The notes: generated by a model from the sequence alone, not told the origin. 64,000 nucleotides of DNA from DATHXC01 sp035459965 (GCA_035459965.1 DATHXC010000004.1:248001-312000); one strand, 5' to 3'; positions 7,839 to 16,366 are shown, numbered from the stretch's first letter. A program made the numbers and translations.

Positions 7839-9128
7839 ATGACAAAAATCTACAGACTTTTCACATTACTGGTTTTATTCATGCCTCTCGCCAGCAATGC
7901 CGAGCTCAATATCGAGATTGTCGGCGGCGCAGCGCAACAAATACCAATTGCCATTGTGCCATTCGCTCAGCCTGCTAATGTGCCCAATCTTGCCCAGCAA
8001 GATAGCATTGCGACCATTATTGGTGCCGATCTGCGGCGTAGCGGGATGTTTCGTGTGTTGGAGACACGTGGTGTAGCCAATCAGCCGCATGATATTACTG
8101 AAGTGAAATACGCAGAATGGGCAGCCATACAAGCGCAGGCACTCACGGTGGGGAATATAGAAGTGTTGCCCGGTAATCGTCTTAAGGTTTCATTCCGCTT
8201 GATGGATGTGCTCAAGCAAAACCAGTTGGCAGGCTTGGAATACAACATCACCCCGGCACAACTGCGTACGACTGCACACAAGATTGCCGATGTGATTTAT
8301 GAAAAGCTAACGGGTGAAAAGGGCGTATTTGCTACGCGCATCACTTATATAGCCAAGGCTAACAAGCGCTATTCCCTGCAGGTGGCTGATGCTGACGGCT
8401 TTAATCCACAGACAGTGGTTTCATCTAACGAGCCTATCATTTCACCGACCTGGTCACCGGATGGCACAAAACTCGCTTATGTTTCCTTCGAGAAGAAAAA
8501 GCCGGTGATTTTTGTGCAGTCACTGGTTTCCGGGCAGCGCTATGTATTGGCGAACTTTAAAGGTAATAATAGTGCGCCATCATGGTCACCAGACGGAAAA
8601 AGATTGGCGATTGTGTTAACGTACGGCGCCAACTCGCAGATATATACAATTAATGCAGATGGCACAGGCCTGCAGCCATTAATCAAGAGCAGTACCATTG
8701 ATACCGAGCCGGTATGGTCGCCGGATGGGGCGTCGATTTACTTTACCTCTGACCGTGGCGGTAGCCCGCAGATTTACCGTGTTGCGTCATCCGGCGGTGA
8801 TGTTAAGCGCGTGACTTTTGAAGGTGGCTATGTGGTGAGCCCTCGTGTTTCCTCAGATGGTAAATCTTTGGCTTACATTCGTCAGGATCAGGGTAAGTTC
8901 CGTGTAGCTGTGCAGGACATTGCGACAGGTCAGGTGCAGGTATTAGGTGATACATCGCGAGACGAGGCGCCCAGCTTTGCGCCTAATGGCCGCATGATAC
9001 TTTATGCCACTACCGTGAATGGTCGCGGTACCTTGGCTGCAGTTTCGGTAGATGGTCGTGTTAAACAGCGTTTGAGTGAGACTGGTGGCGATGTGCGTGA
9101 GCCTGCCTGGGGCCCTGCTGCTAATTAA
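7839..9128 (+). CDS. tolB: Tol-Pal periplasmic beta-propeller TolB
   Basis: 429 residues from the ATG at 7839, which gives a clean signal peptide (MTKIYRLFTLLVLFMPLASNA); upstream in-frame TTG codons would add an unlikely 21-residue head. An N-terminal domain (about 25-165) is followed by PD40 beta-propeller blades: repeated TWSPDGTKLAYVS, SWSPDGKRLAIV and VWSPDGASIYFTSDRGG motifs. TolB links TolA to the Pal lipoprotein at the outer membrane. Confidence 0.95.
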   Translation: MTKIYRLFTLLVLFMPLASNAELNIEIVGGAAQQIPIAIVPFAQPANVPNLAQQDSIATIIGADLRRSGMFRVLETRGVANQPHDITEVKYAEWAAIQAQALTVGNIEVLPGNRLKVSFRLMDVLKQNQLAGLEYNITPAQLRTTAHKIADVIYEKLTGEKGVFATRITYIAKANKRYSLQVADADGFNPQTVVSSNEPIISPTWSPDGTKLAYVSFEKKKPVIFVQSLVSGQRYVLANFKGNNSAPSWSPDGKRLAIVLTYGANSQIYTINADGTGLQPLIKSSTIDTEPVWSPDGASIYFTSDRGGSPQIYRVASSGGDVKRVTFEGGYVVSPRVSSDGKSLAYIRQDQGKFRVAVQDIATGQVQVLGDTSRDEAPSFAPNGRMILYATTVNGRGTLAAVSVDGRVKQRLSETGGDVREPAWGPAAN

Positions 9129-9244
9129 TTTGTAGTAAATATGTACTAAATTTGTGGGTTCAGTAGTGTCGAATCCATGTTGATTGTGTAGTTCTACTTT
9201 TGTTTTAATTTTGGATTTTATTGATGTATTTTAAGGAGAGAAAA

Positions 9245-9769
9245 ATGAATAAACGTTTATTAATGAGTGCATTGTTGGCAATGATGTTGGCAGCTTGCTC
9301 AAGTAAGGCTGTTAAAGACACCCCTGCGCCAGCGGTTGAAGACAAAAGCGCTACTTCGCAATCAACTGCCAAGGTGGATGATTCAGCATCAACTTCTGGT
9401 GCCAGCCAGTCTGACCTGAGCGTTAATCCACTTAAAGATCCTAACAATATCCTGTCAAAGCGCAGCGTGTATTTCGATTTTGACAAAGATGAAGTGAAAG
9501 CTGAATACCGTCCATTGGTAGAAGCGCACGCTAAATACCTGTTGGCTAATGGCAGTGCAAAAGTAGTATTGCAAGGTAATACTGATGAAAGCGGCAGCCG
9601 CGAATACAACCTGTCACTGGGTCAACGTCGTGCTGTAGCAGTTAAGAAAGTGTTGAACGTCATTGGCGTACAAGACAAGCAGATCGAAACTGTGAGCTTT
9701 GGTGAAGAAAAAGTCACTGGCGCGGCCGACAAAGATCGTCGCGTTGATATCGTTTACGACGGCGAGTAA
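9245..9769 (+). CDS. pal: Peptidoglycan-associated lipoprotein Pal
   Basis: 174 residues. Lipoprotein signal MNKRLLMSALLAMMLAAC with lipidated Cys18, a Ser/Thr-rich tether, and an OmpA-like peptidoglycan-binding domain with YFDFDKDEVKAEY and the ligand motif GNTDESGSREYNLSLGQRRA. The start at 9245 was chosen because of the AAGGAG ribosome site seven bases upstream and the lipoprotein signal; an in-frame upstream codon would spoil the signal. Confidence 0.96.
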   Translation: MNKRLLMSALLAMMLAACSSKAVKDTPAPAVEDKSATSQSTAKVDDSASTSGASQSDLSVNPLKDPNNILSKRSVYFDFDKDEVKAEYRPLVEAHAKYLLANGSAKVVLQGNTDESGSREYNLSLGQRRAVAVKKVLNVIGVQDKQIETVSFGEEKVTGAADKDRRVDIVYDGE

Positions 9770-9774
9770 TCTTC

Positions 9775-10599
9775 ATGCGTAATCTGGTTCTGGCAGGGAT
9801 TTTTTTGTTGAGCTTGTCTCAGCATGCGTACGCTTTGTTCGGCGACGACGAGGCACGCAAGCAAATACAGGAGTTGCAGAAAAAAACCGACAGCCAGAAT
9901 CAGGCCACGCAGGACACAATCAAGAAAAACCAGCAGGCTCTGGAACAGCGTATCGCAGCACTTGAAGCTGCGATCAAAGGCCAGGGTATGCTGGATTTAT
10001 TGAACCAGATAGATCGGCTCAATCAAGAGTTAAGTAATGTCAAAGGCCAACTGGAGATCGCCAATCATAATATTGATAGCGCCCAGCAACGCCAGAAGGA
10101 TTTGTATACGGATGTAGATGGCCGTATACGCAAGTTGGAGAGCGGCGCACCTGCGACCTCAACAACTGATATACCGGTAGCGAATTCAACCGCGGTAGCC
10201 GCCATTGAAAATGCCGGAGAAGTCAAAGATTATGAAGCTGCGCAAACATTGAGTCGTGCAGGCAAGCACAAAGAAGCGTTTGAAGCGTTTGGTAAGTTCC
10301 TGCAAACCTATCCCATCAGCAGTCGTGCCCCGGATGCCCAATACGCATTAGGCTATGCCCAGTTTTCACTCAAGAATTACAATGCAGCGATTGCCACGCA
10401 GCAAAAGCTGCTCAGGCAGTTCCCCGATAGCCCTAAAGCTCCTGATGCGGCATTCAATGTTGCGAACTCACAGATTCAATTGGCTGATATAGATGGCGCA
10501 AAAAAGACTTTGCGCGATTTGTTGGCCAAGTATCCCGCGAGCGAAGTTGCACCAAAAGCCAAAAGCAGGCTTGCTGTTCTCGACTCCATCAAGAAATAG
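9775..10599 (+). CDS. cpoB: Cell division coordinator CpoB (YbgF)
   Basis: 274 residues. Signal peptide (residues 1-20, ending QHAYA), an N-terminal trimerising coiled coil (about 27-120, rich in Gln/Lys heptads), a short Ser/Thr linker, then TPR repeats (about 152-270; for example AQYALGYAQFSLKNYNAAIA). In E. coli CpoB links peptidoglycan synthesis with Tol-Pal constriction. Last gene of the ybgC-tolQRAB-pal-cpoB set, five bases after pal. Confidence 0.93.
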   Translation: MRNLVLAGIFLLSLSQHAYALFGDDEARKQIQELQKKTDSQNQATQDTIKKNQQALEQRIAALEAAIKGQGMLDLLNQIDRLNQELSNVKGQLEIANHNIDSAQQRQKDLYTDVDGRIRKLESGAPATSTTDIPVANSTAVAAIENAGEVKDYEAAQTLSRAGKHKEAFEAFGKFLQTYPISSRAPDAQYALGYAQFSLKNYNAAIATQQKLLRQFPDSPKAPDAAFNVANSQIQLADIDGAKKTLRDLLAKYPASEVAPKAKSRLAVLDSIKK

Positions 10600-10696
10600 T
10601 CCTTTTAAGGTTGGCTAAAACCTCCCTGTAAGGCTAGTCTATATTCTGGGGGTATAATGATGCCCCCAACACATTTCTAGATTTAGTGGCATCCCC

Positions 10697-11335
10697 ATGA
10701 CATTACGCGTTCATGAGATTTTCCATTCGCTACAGGGCGAATCATCCCGGGTAGGCTTGCCGACAGTATTCGTGCGCCTCACGGGTTGCCCCATGCGCTG
10801 TGTATATTGCGATACGGCTTATGCTTTCAAAGGCGGCCAGAATATGGAGATTGCGGACATCATGACGCGTGTCGCTGAGTATGGCGCGGGGTATGTCACA
10901 GTTACGGGTGGCGAGCCATTAGCTCAGAAAAAGTGCTTGGTACTACTAGAGCAACTTTGTGATGCCGGATATCAAGTATCACTGGAAACTGGCGGTGCGA
11001 TCGATACTACAGGTGTAGACGAGCGTGTTGCTGTGATCCTTGACGTAAAAACACCAGGCTCGGGTGAGCTGGAAAATAATGTCTGGACTAACCTGGACAG
11101 GCTCAAGCCGCATGATGAAGTGAAGTTTGTGCTGTGTGATCGTGCCGATTATGACTGGGCAAAACAGATGCTTAATGAACACTCTCTCGGTAAAAAATGT
11201 AATGTACTGTTTTCGCCCGTATACAAGGATGTGAATCCAGCCGACCTGGCTGAATGGATATTGCAGGACAAACTGCCGGTGCGCATGCAGGTACAACTGC
11301 ATAAGATTCTCTGGGGCGAGGTAGCAGGCAAATGA
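10697..11335 (+). CDS. queE: 7-carboxy-7-deazaguanine synthase QueE
   Basis: 212 residues, radical SAM enzyme converting 6-carboxytetrahydropterin to 7-carboxy-7-deazaguanine in queuosine synthesis. The [4Fe-4S] cysteines are in GCPMRCVYCDTAYAF (CxxxCxxC) and the SAM-binding glycine motif is VTVTGGEPLAQ. N-terminal RVHEIFHSLQGESSRVG is typical. Its stop overlaps the queC ATG (ATGA), so the two are co-translated. Confidence 0.95.
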   Translation: MTLRVHEIFHSLQGESSRVGLPTVFVRLTGCPMRCVYCDTAYAFKGGQNMEIADIMTRVAEYGAGYVTVTGGEPLAQKKCLVLLEQLCDAGYQVSLETGGAIDTTGVDERVAVILDVKTPGSGELENNVWTNLDRLKPHDEVKFVLCDRADYDWAKQMLNEHSLGKKCNVLFSPVYKDVNPADLAEWILQDKLPVRMQVQLHKILWGEVAGK

Positions 11336-12021
11336 GCACGGTCGGTAAGAAGGCGGTAGTGCTTTTATCGGGGGGGCTTGATTCAGCGACTGTGCTCGCT
11401 ATCGCCCGCAGTCAAGGTTATGAATGCTACTGCCTGAGCTTGGATTATCATCAACGCCATGTTGCCGAACTTGTAGCTGCAGAGAACGTAGCCAAGGCAT
11501 TAGGTGCCGCCACACATCGCACTGTCAAGCTGGATTTGTCCATGTTCGGTGGTTCAGCACTCACTGATTCTGCTATCGATGTTCCAGAAAGTCCGACTGA
11601 GGGCATCCCGGTCACTTATGTGCCTGCACGCAATACCATCATGCTGTCGCTTTCATTGGCCTGGGCCGAGGTATTGGGTGCACAGGATATTTTTATCGGC
11701 GTAAATGCCTTGGATTATTCAGGCTATCCAGACTGTCGCGCCGAGTACGTGCAGGCCTTTCAGCGCATGGCCAACCTTGCTACCAAAAGCGCGGTAGAAG
11801 GTAAAACCATTACAGTCCACGCCCCTTTAATTGATATGACGAAAGCCGAGATCATCAAGCAGGGCAGTGCGCTGGGGGTTGACTACGGCATGACCGTTTC
11901 CTGCTACCAGGCCGATGCCGCAGGCCATGCCTGTGGGTTGTGCGATTCATGCCGTTTTCGCAGGGAAGGCTTTGCAGCAGCAGGGCTGCCAGACCCTACC
12001 AGGTATCAAAGCCATGCCTGA
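11332..12021 (+). CDS. queC: 7-cyano-7-deazaguanine synthase QueC
   Basis: 229 residues. ATP-pyrophosphatase: PP-loop VVLLSGGLDSATVLAIA near the N-terminus, and a C-terminal zinc site formed by the cysteines in VSCYQADAAGHACGLCDSC. Converts the QueE product to preQ0. Coupled to queE by a 4-base overlap. Confidence 0.96.
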   Translation: MSTVGKKAVVLLSGGLDSATVLAIARSQGYECYCLSLDYHQRHVAELVAAENVAKALGAATHRTVKLDLSMFGGSALTDSAIDVPESPTEGIPVTYVPARNTIMLSLSLAWAEVLGAQDIFIGVNALDYSGYPDCRAEYVQAFQRMANLATKSAVEGKTITVHAPLIDMTKAEIIKQGSALGVDYGMTVSCYQADAAGHACGLCDSCRFRREGFAAAGLPDPTRYQSHA

Positions 12022-12053
12022 GCAGCAAAATTTGGGTTTTGCGCATATTTACC

Positions 12054-12083
12054 TTGCCAAAGTATTCAAAAATAACGTAAAAT
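12054..12083 (+). promoter_or_regulatory. Candidate promoter of the rpsP operon
   Basis: TTGCCA (12054-12059) and TAAAAT (12078-12083) with an 18-base spacer lie just upstream of rpsP, leaving a leader of about 30 bases before the ATG at 12122. Confidence 0.5.
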
Positions 12084-12121
12084 CCGCCCCTTTCTGTAAA
12101 AACTGATTAGAGAACACATAT

Positions 12122-12622
12122 ATGGTAATCATTCGACTGGCCCGCGGTGGCGCGAAGAAAACCCCTTTCTACAGCGTAGTGGTTGCAGATTCACGTAATC
12201 GTCGCGACGGCCGCTTTATTGAGCGCGTTGGCTTTTACAATCCACTGGCTAAAGAAGGTCAAGAAGGCCTGCGCCTTGATACAGCGCGTATCACTCACTG
12301 GCGTAGCAATGGTGCTCAGTTGTCTGAGTGCGTAGCGCGTCTGGTTAAGCAAGATGCCCAAGGCCCTGAAGTTGCAGCTGCAAAGCGTGCAAAAGAAGCT
12401 GCCAAGGTAGCGAATGCCAAGGCTGCTGTTGAGGCTAAGATTGCTGCCGATGCGAAAGCTGCTGCTGATGCCGCTGCTGCGAAGGAAGCTGAAGAAGCTG
12501 CCGCAGCCAAGCAAGCTGCAAAAGAAGCTGAAGCTGCTGCCAAGGCTGCAGAAGCAGAAGCTCCAGCAGTTGAAGCTGAAGCACCAGCTGCTGAAGTTAC
12601 ACCTGACGAACCAGCTGCTTAA
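12122..12622 (+). CDS. rpsP: Ribosomal protein S16 with long Ala/Lys/Glu-rich C-terminal tail
   Basis: 166 residues. The first 78 or so are a normal S16 (MVIIRLARGGAKKTPFYSVV through LSECVARLVKQ). From about residue 80 to the end follows an unusual low-complexity tail made almost only of Ala, Lys, Glu and Asp, then Ala/Pro/Glu; typical bacterial S16 stops at about 80-90 residues. The reading frame is intact and shares its operon with rimM, trmD and rplS, so this is the true gene. The tail probably forms a charged helix followed by a disordered end; its role is unknown. Confidence 0.93.
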   Translation: MVIIRLARGGAKKTPFYSVVVADSRNRRDGRFIERVGFYNPLAKEGQEGLRLDTARITHWRSNGAQLSECVARLVKQDAQGPEVAAAKRAKEAAKVANAKAAVEAKIAADAKAAADAAAAKEAEEAAAAKQAAKEAEAAAKAAEAEAPAVEAEAPAAEVTPDEPAA

Positions 12623-12694
12623 TTTATCCTCCTCGCTACGCTCAAACGAGCGTGCGGGTGGCATGAATATAGTGCTGTGTAGATTGGGTACGCT

Positions 12695-13231
12695 GTGAGC
12701 GAGATGGTAGTGATGGGGCGCATAGTCGCCCCATATGGCATTTTTGGCTGGCTTAAAGTACAGCCCAGCACTGAAGCGATTGATAGTCTGCTGGATTACC
12801 CTGATTGGTGGCTGGGCCGTGATGATAATTCCACGCAACCCGGTATCAAAAATACACCATGGCAAAAGTACAAGGTTGAAACGGTCAAGATTCATACCGA
12901 TACTTTGCTGGTGAAGCTCAAGGGTATAGACGACAGGGACACCGCCCTCTCGTTCAAGAGTAAACATGTTGCCGTGCCGCGTGAGCAGTTCCCAGAGGCA
13001 GATGAAGGCGAATACTACTGGTCTGACCTGATAGGCCTGAATGTGAAGAATCAGCAGGATGTTGATTTCGGGCTGATCACTGAAGTATTTGAGACCGGTG
13101 CCAACGACGTGATTGTCGTAAAAGATGTAGCAGATGGACGGGAACGACTGATTCCGTTTATCGACCAGGTGGTGATTGAAGTAAGCCTGGCAGATAAGAA
13201 AATGCTGGTTGACTGGGATGCAGAGTTTTGA
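12695..13231 (+). CDS. rimM: 16S rRNA processing factor RimM
   Basis: 178 residues. Two beta-barrel domains: N-terminal VVMGRIVAPYGIFGWLKVQP and C-terminal PRC-barrel YYWSDLIGLNVKN...GANDVIVV, ending with LIPFIDQVVIEVSLADKKM. RimM helps mature the 30S head and binds S19. The start is the GTG at 12695 (gtgagcgagatg); MVVMGR could also serve. The stop TGA overlaps the TTG start of trmD. Confidence 0.94.
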   Translation: MSEMVVMGRIVAPYGIFGWLKVQPSTEAIDSLLDYPDWWLGRDDNSTQPGIKNTPWQKYKVETVKIHTDTLLVKLKGIDDRDTALSFKSKHVAVPREQFPEADEGEYYWSDLIGLNVKNQQDVDFGLITEVFETGANDVIVVKDVADGRERLIPFIDQVVIEVSLADKKMLVDWDAEF

Positions 13232-14010
13232 GCGTAGACTCAAAGAAGCCGCAGATACAGTTCGATGTGGTCACATTGTTTCCACAGATGTTCGATGCAA
13301 TCAGCAAGCAAGGTATTACAGCAAGAGCATTAGATAACAAAATTTATGCATTATCGTTGTGGAATCCGCGTGATTTTACAACTGATAATCACCGTACGGT
13401 TGATGATAGACCCTACGGCGGCGGCCCCGGCATGGTGATGCTGGTGGAGCCGCTGGAAAAAACGGTACAAGCCGCGAAAGCGCGACAGCAAACGGCAGGC
13501 GTATCACAGCCGAAGGTAATACACCTCTCACCAAGCGGCAAACCGCTGACACATGAGATAGTGATGCAGCTGGCAGGCGAACAAGGCCTGGTATTGCTGA
13601 CTAGCCGATATGAAGGTGTCGATCAGCGCCTGTTGGACCGCTTGGTGGATGAAGAGTATTCTATAGGTGATTATGTGTTGTCCGGCGGTGAGTTGCCCGC
13701 CATGGTGCTGATGGATGCGATTATCAGGCAATTACCTGGCAGTCTGGGTGATGCGGATTCTGCGGCTGAAGATTCATTCGTGAATGGCTTGCTGGATTGC
13801 CCGCACTATACGCGCCCGGAAGAATATGCAGGAGACAAGGTGCCGGAAGTATTGATGTCCGGTAACCATGCAAAGATCAAGCAATGGCGTCTGAAGATGT
13901 CGTTGCAAAGAACTCGGGATAAACGTCCCGATTTATTGGCCGCAAGGTCGTTGTCAAAAGAGGAATCTCGGCTGCTCAAGGAACTTGATTCAGAGTCTCA
14001 CGACTCATAA
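13228..14010 (+). CDS. trmD: tRNA (guanine37-N1)-methyltransferase TrmD
   Basis: 260 residues, SPOUT-class methyltransferase that makes m1G37 and prevents frameshifting. Recognisable: FDVVTLFPQMFDAISKQGIT, DRPYGGGPGMVM, and the trefoil-knot SAM site LLTSRYEGVDQRLLDRLVDEEYSIGDYVLSGGELP. No ATG or GTG precedes the conserved core; the only plausible start is a TTG that overlaps the rimM stop (TTGA), giving an N-terminus about nine residues longer than the usual MRFDVVTLF form. Confidence 0.95.
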   Translation: MSVDSKKPQIQFDVVTLFPQMFDAISKQGITARALDNKIYALSLWNPRDFTTDNHRTVDDRPYGGGPGMVMLVEPLEKTVQAAKARQQTAGVSQPKVIHLSPSGKPLTHEIVMQLAGEQGLVLLTSRYEGVDQRLLDRLVDEEYSIGDYVLSGGELPAMVLMDAIIRQLPGSLGDADSAAEDSFVNGLLDCPHYTRPEEYAGDKVPEVLMSGNHAKIKQWRLKMSLQRTRDKRPDLLAARSLSKEESRLLKELDSESHDS

Positions 14011-14059
14011 GTTTTAAAGTGCAGGAACAAGATTCGCAAAACTAGAAGGAGCACGAAAA

Positions 14060-14470
14060 GTGGCAAATATTATTGAAATGTTGGAAAAGGAAGAGATTGC
14101 CCGTCTAGGCAAGACCATTCCTAACTTCGCCCCAGGTGACACCGTAGTGGTTGGTGTGAACGTGGTTGAAGGTACACGCAAGCGCGTACAGGCTTATGAA
14201 GGTGTTGTCATTGCAATCCGCAACCGCGGTTTGAATTCATCTTTCATCGTGCGCAAGATTTCATCCGGTGAAGGCGTGGAACGTACATTCCAGACGCATT
14301 CACCATTGATCGCCAGCATCGAAGTGAAGCGCCGTGGTGATGTACGCCGTAGCAAGCTTTACTACCTGCGTGAGCGTTCAGGTAAATCTGCACGTATCAA
14401 GGAAAAGCTGCAAGCGCGTGAAAAAGAAATCATGGCGCCTGAAGTGGCAGCGCCAGCAGCAGCCGAATAA
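14060..14470 (+). CDS. rplS: Ribosomal protein L19
   Basis: 136 residues, starting at a GTG with ribosome site AAGGAGCACGAA. Core L19 features: NFAPGDTVVVGVNVVEG, YEGVVIAIRNRGLNSSFIVR, RRGDVRRSKLYYLRERSGK. The last residues (EVAAPAAAE) form a short Ala-rich tail, a mild echo of the tail on S16 in the same operon. Ends the rpsP-rimM-trmD-rplS unit; a strong terminator follows. Confidence 0.96.
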   Translation: MANIIEMLEKEEIARLGKTIPNFAPGDTVVVGVNVVEGTRKRVQAYEGVVIAIRNRGLNSSFIVRKISSGEGVERTFQTHSPLIASIEVKRRGDVRRSKLYYLRERSGKSARIKEKLQAREKEIMAPEVAAPAAAE

Positions 14471-14487
14471 GCTCCTGCATTGTCTTA

Positions 14488-14521
14488 AAGAGCCCCAGAT
14501 TTCGGTCTGGGGCTTTTTTTA
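14488..14521 (+). terminator. Rho-independent terminator after rplS
   Basis: Nine-base stem AGCCCCAGA/TCTGGGGCT (14491-14499 with 14506-14514), six-base loop, followed by seven T. Confidence 0.92.
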
Positions 14522-14555
14522 TTTCCGTCGTTTTTATTTAGGCTATGATAATGCT

Positions 14556-15056
14556 ATGGAAAAAGACCATATAGAAAAGGGCTATGACGCGATCATTCCT
14601 GCGCCTTTTGGGGCAATCGGCATCCATGCGCAAGATGACTTCTTGACCGAAATTACGCTGATTGCCGGCAAGCAGGCAGAAAAACAATCATCCCAACCTT
14701 TCGTGCAGGAAATAGCCAAGCAGATAAAGCAGTATTTAAACGATCCCACATCTCCACTGGATATACCATATGCCGTCAAAGGCACGCCATACCAGAAGCG
14801 CGTTTGGCGGGCTATTGCCGCTATCCCTGCAGGCCAGACCCTGAGTTATGGTGAGTTGGCTGAGAGAGTAAGCTCAGGCTCACGCGCTGTTGCGAATGTG
14901 TGTGGTGCTAACCAGGTGCCGCTGTTTATTCCCTGCCACCGTGTGGTCGCCAAAAACGGCTTGGGTGGCTTTATGCAGGGTAAGGAGAACGGCCTGGCGG
15001 TCAAGCAGTGGCTGCTGGACCATGAGCAAGCAGCCAGTCATCCGGGTAATAAATGA
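14556..15056 (+). CDS. ogt: Methylated-DNA--[protein]-cysteine S-methyltransferase
   Basis: 166 residues from the ATG at 14556. Suicide alkyl-transfer enzyme repairing O6-methylguanine. The active-site motif is IPCHRVVAKNG with the acceptor Cys; the helix-turn-helix region GTPYQKRVWRAIAAIPAG and QTLSYGELAERV matches Ogt/AGT. I placed the start at 14556 because the reading frame further upstream runs back through rplS and its terminator. The stop overlaps the xerD ATG. Confidence 0.92.
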   Translation: MEKDHIEKGYDAIIPAPFGAIGIHAQDDFLTEITLIAGKQAEKQSSQPFVQEIAKQIKQYLNDPTSPLDIPYAVKGTPYQKRVWRAIAAIPAGQTLSYGELAERVSSGSRAVANVCGANQVPLFIPCHRVVAKNGLGGFMQGKENGLAVKQWLLDHEQAASHPGNK

Positions 15057-15949
15057 GCGAAGCCAGCCAGGTATTGCTAGATGATTTTATTGATCGCATC
15101 TGGCTGGAAGAAGGCCTTGCTCGCAACACACTCGATAGTTATCGGCAGGATCTCGAGCAATTCTCGGCCTGGGTGCAAAAGGCTAGCGAAAAATCCTTGC
15201 TGCAAGTCGAGCAGGCCGACATCCAACAATACCTGGCCTTTCGCTTCCCGACCAGCAAGCCGCGGAGCATTAGCAGATTAATCGCTAGCCTGCGGCGCTT
15301 GTACCGCTTTGCCTTACGCGAAAACAAGATGAGTGTTGACCCTACCCTGCAAATCGAGTCGCCCAAATTACCGCGATCCTTGCCTAAAAGTCTGAGTGAG
15401 GATGACGTAGTCGCTTTGCTTAATGCACCAGACCTGAATGACCCAATCGGCTTGCGTGACAGGGCCATGCTGGAAATCCTCTATGCCAGTGGCTTGCGAG
15501 TCTCGGAACTGGTTGGCTTGAAAGTGACAGAAGTCAGCCTGAGTGAAGGGGTGGTACGGGTCACCGGTAAGGGCAGCAAGACACGCCTAGTCCCGATGGG
15601 GGAAGTCGCGGTTGACTGGATATCGCGTTACCTAAACGAAGGACGTCCGCGGATCCTCGAAAAACGCCTGAGCGATAGCATGTTCGTTACCCAGCGTGGC
15701 AGCGCCATGACGCGTCAAGCATTCTGGTATCTCATCAAGCGCTATGCGCTATTGGCGGGTATCAACAAACACATGTCCCCGCATGTGTTAAGGCATGCGT
15801 TTGCTACGCATCTGCTGAATCATGGGGCGGATCTGAGGGTAGTGCAGATGCTGTTGGGTCACTCAGATATTTCTACTACGCAGATTTACACCCATGTGGC
15901 GAGGGAAAGGTTGAAGCAGTTACATTCGGTGCATCATCCGAGGGGATGA
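15053..15949 (+). CDS. xerD: Site-specific tyrosine recombinase XerD
   Basis: 298 residues. N-terminal SAM-like core-binding domain (FIDRIWLEEGLARNTLDSYR) and C-terminal catalytic domain with Arg in SGLRVSELVGL, the HxLR motif HVLRHAFATHLLNHGADLR, His in LLGHSDISTTQIYTHV, and catalytic Tyr. With XerC it resolves chromosome dimers at dif. Overlaps ogt by four bases (ATGA). Chromosomal housekeeping recombinase, not a mobile-element integrase. Confidence 0.94.
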   Translation: MSEASQVLLDDFIDRIWLEEGLARNTLDSYRQDLEQFSAWVQKASEKSLLQVEQADIQQYLAFRFPTSKPRSISRLIASLRRLYRFALRENKMSVDPTLQIESPKLPRSLPKSLSEDDVVALLNAPDLNDPIGLRDRAMLEILYASGLRVSELVGLKVTEVSLSEGVVRVTGKGSKTRLVPMGEVAVDWISRYLNEGRPRILEKRLSDSMFVTQRGSAMTRQAFWYLIKRYALLAGINKHMSPHVLRHAFATHLLNHGADLRVVQMLLGHSDISTTQIYTHVARERLKQLHSVHHPRG

Positions 15950-15957
15950 GATATATT

Positions 15958-15998
15958 GATGCCCTGTGAACCTCTCTGGTATTGCCTCACAGGGCATC
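15958..15998. repeat. Stem-loop repeat, copy 1
   Basis: A 12-bp perfect stem (GATGCCCTGTGA / TCACAGGGCATC, 15958-15969 with 15987-15998) lies between the convergent ends of xerD and folB. The loop and inner arm contain CTCTGGTATTGCCTC (15974-15988), which recurs exactly in reverse orientation at 27535-27549 inside a second stem-loop with the same TGCCCTG/CAGGGCA arms. It may serve as a bidirectional terminator but lacks a long T run. Confidence 0.8.
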
Positions 15999-16009
15999 TA
16001 TTTGGCAAC

Positions 16010-16366
16010 TTAAACCTTGCTACCTCGTTCAATCACTACACCCAATGCCTTTAACCCCGGCAATATGCCCGGCTTGGCCACTTTGATCTTCACCCATGGC
16101 GCACCAAATTCGGTGAGGATGATCTGGCAGAGATGTTCTGCAAGGGCTTCTACCAGTTTAAAGCTGCGCTCTGCTAACGTCTGGCGAATGCGCGCAACGA
16201 CGATGCCGTAGTCTATGGTGTCGGTGATGTCGTCGGTCTGGCATGAGCTGCTGTTGGGCATGGCGATTTCGAGGTCGAGGATGATGGTTTGCTCCACCAT
16301 GCGTTCCCACTCAGGTACGCCGAGTTTGGTTTGTACTTTGACTTCGCTCAAGAAAATGATGTCCAT
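16010..16366 (-). CDS. folB: Dihydroneopterin aldolase FolB
   Basis: 118 residues, normal size. Starts MDIIFLSEVKVQTKLGVPEWER, carries the typical LDLEIAMPNSSSCQTDDITDTIDYG stretch (split here) and the catalytic Lys in WVKIKVAKPG. Converts dihydroneopterin to 6-hydroxymethyl-dihydropterin in folate synthesis. The start at 16366 is preferred over an in-frame codon 21 bases upstream because the family begins with MDxIFL. Confidence 0.92.
   Translation of the reverse strand: MDIIFLSEVKVQTKLGVPEWERMVEQTIILDLEIAMPNSSSCQTDDITDTIDYGIVVARIRQTLAERSFKLVEALAEHLCQIILTEFGAPWVKIKVAKPGILPGLKALGVVIERGSKV

Noticed and set aside
10600..10696. Possible preQ1 riboswitch before queE
   Set aside because: Only a five-base GGGGG/CCCCC hairpin (10648-10667) with TATAAT in the loop is seen; the pseudoknot A-rich tail of preQ1 riboswitches is absent.
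12191..13243. A 350-codon minus-strand open frame opposite rpsP and rimM
   Set aside because: It is antisense to two well-supported operon genes, has low-complexity Ser/Phe/Cys-rich sequence complementary to the Ala/Lys/Glu tail of S16, and has no family features.
15053..15949. Integrase of a mobile element
   Set aside because: Length, context (overlap with ogt) and sequence match chromosomal XerD; no att-like repeats or cargo genes.
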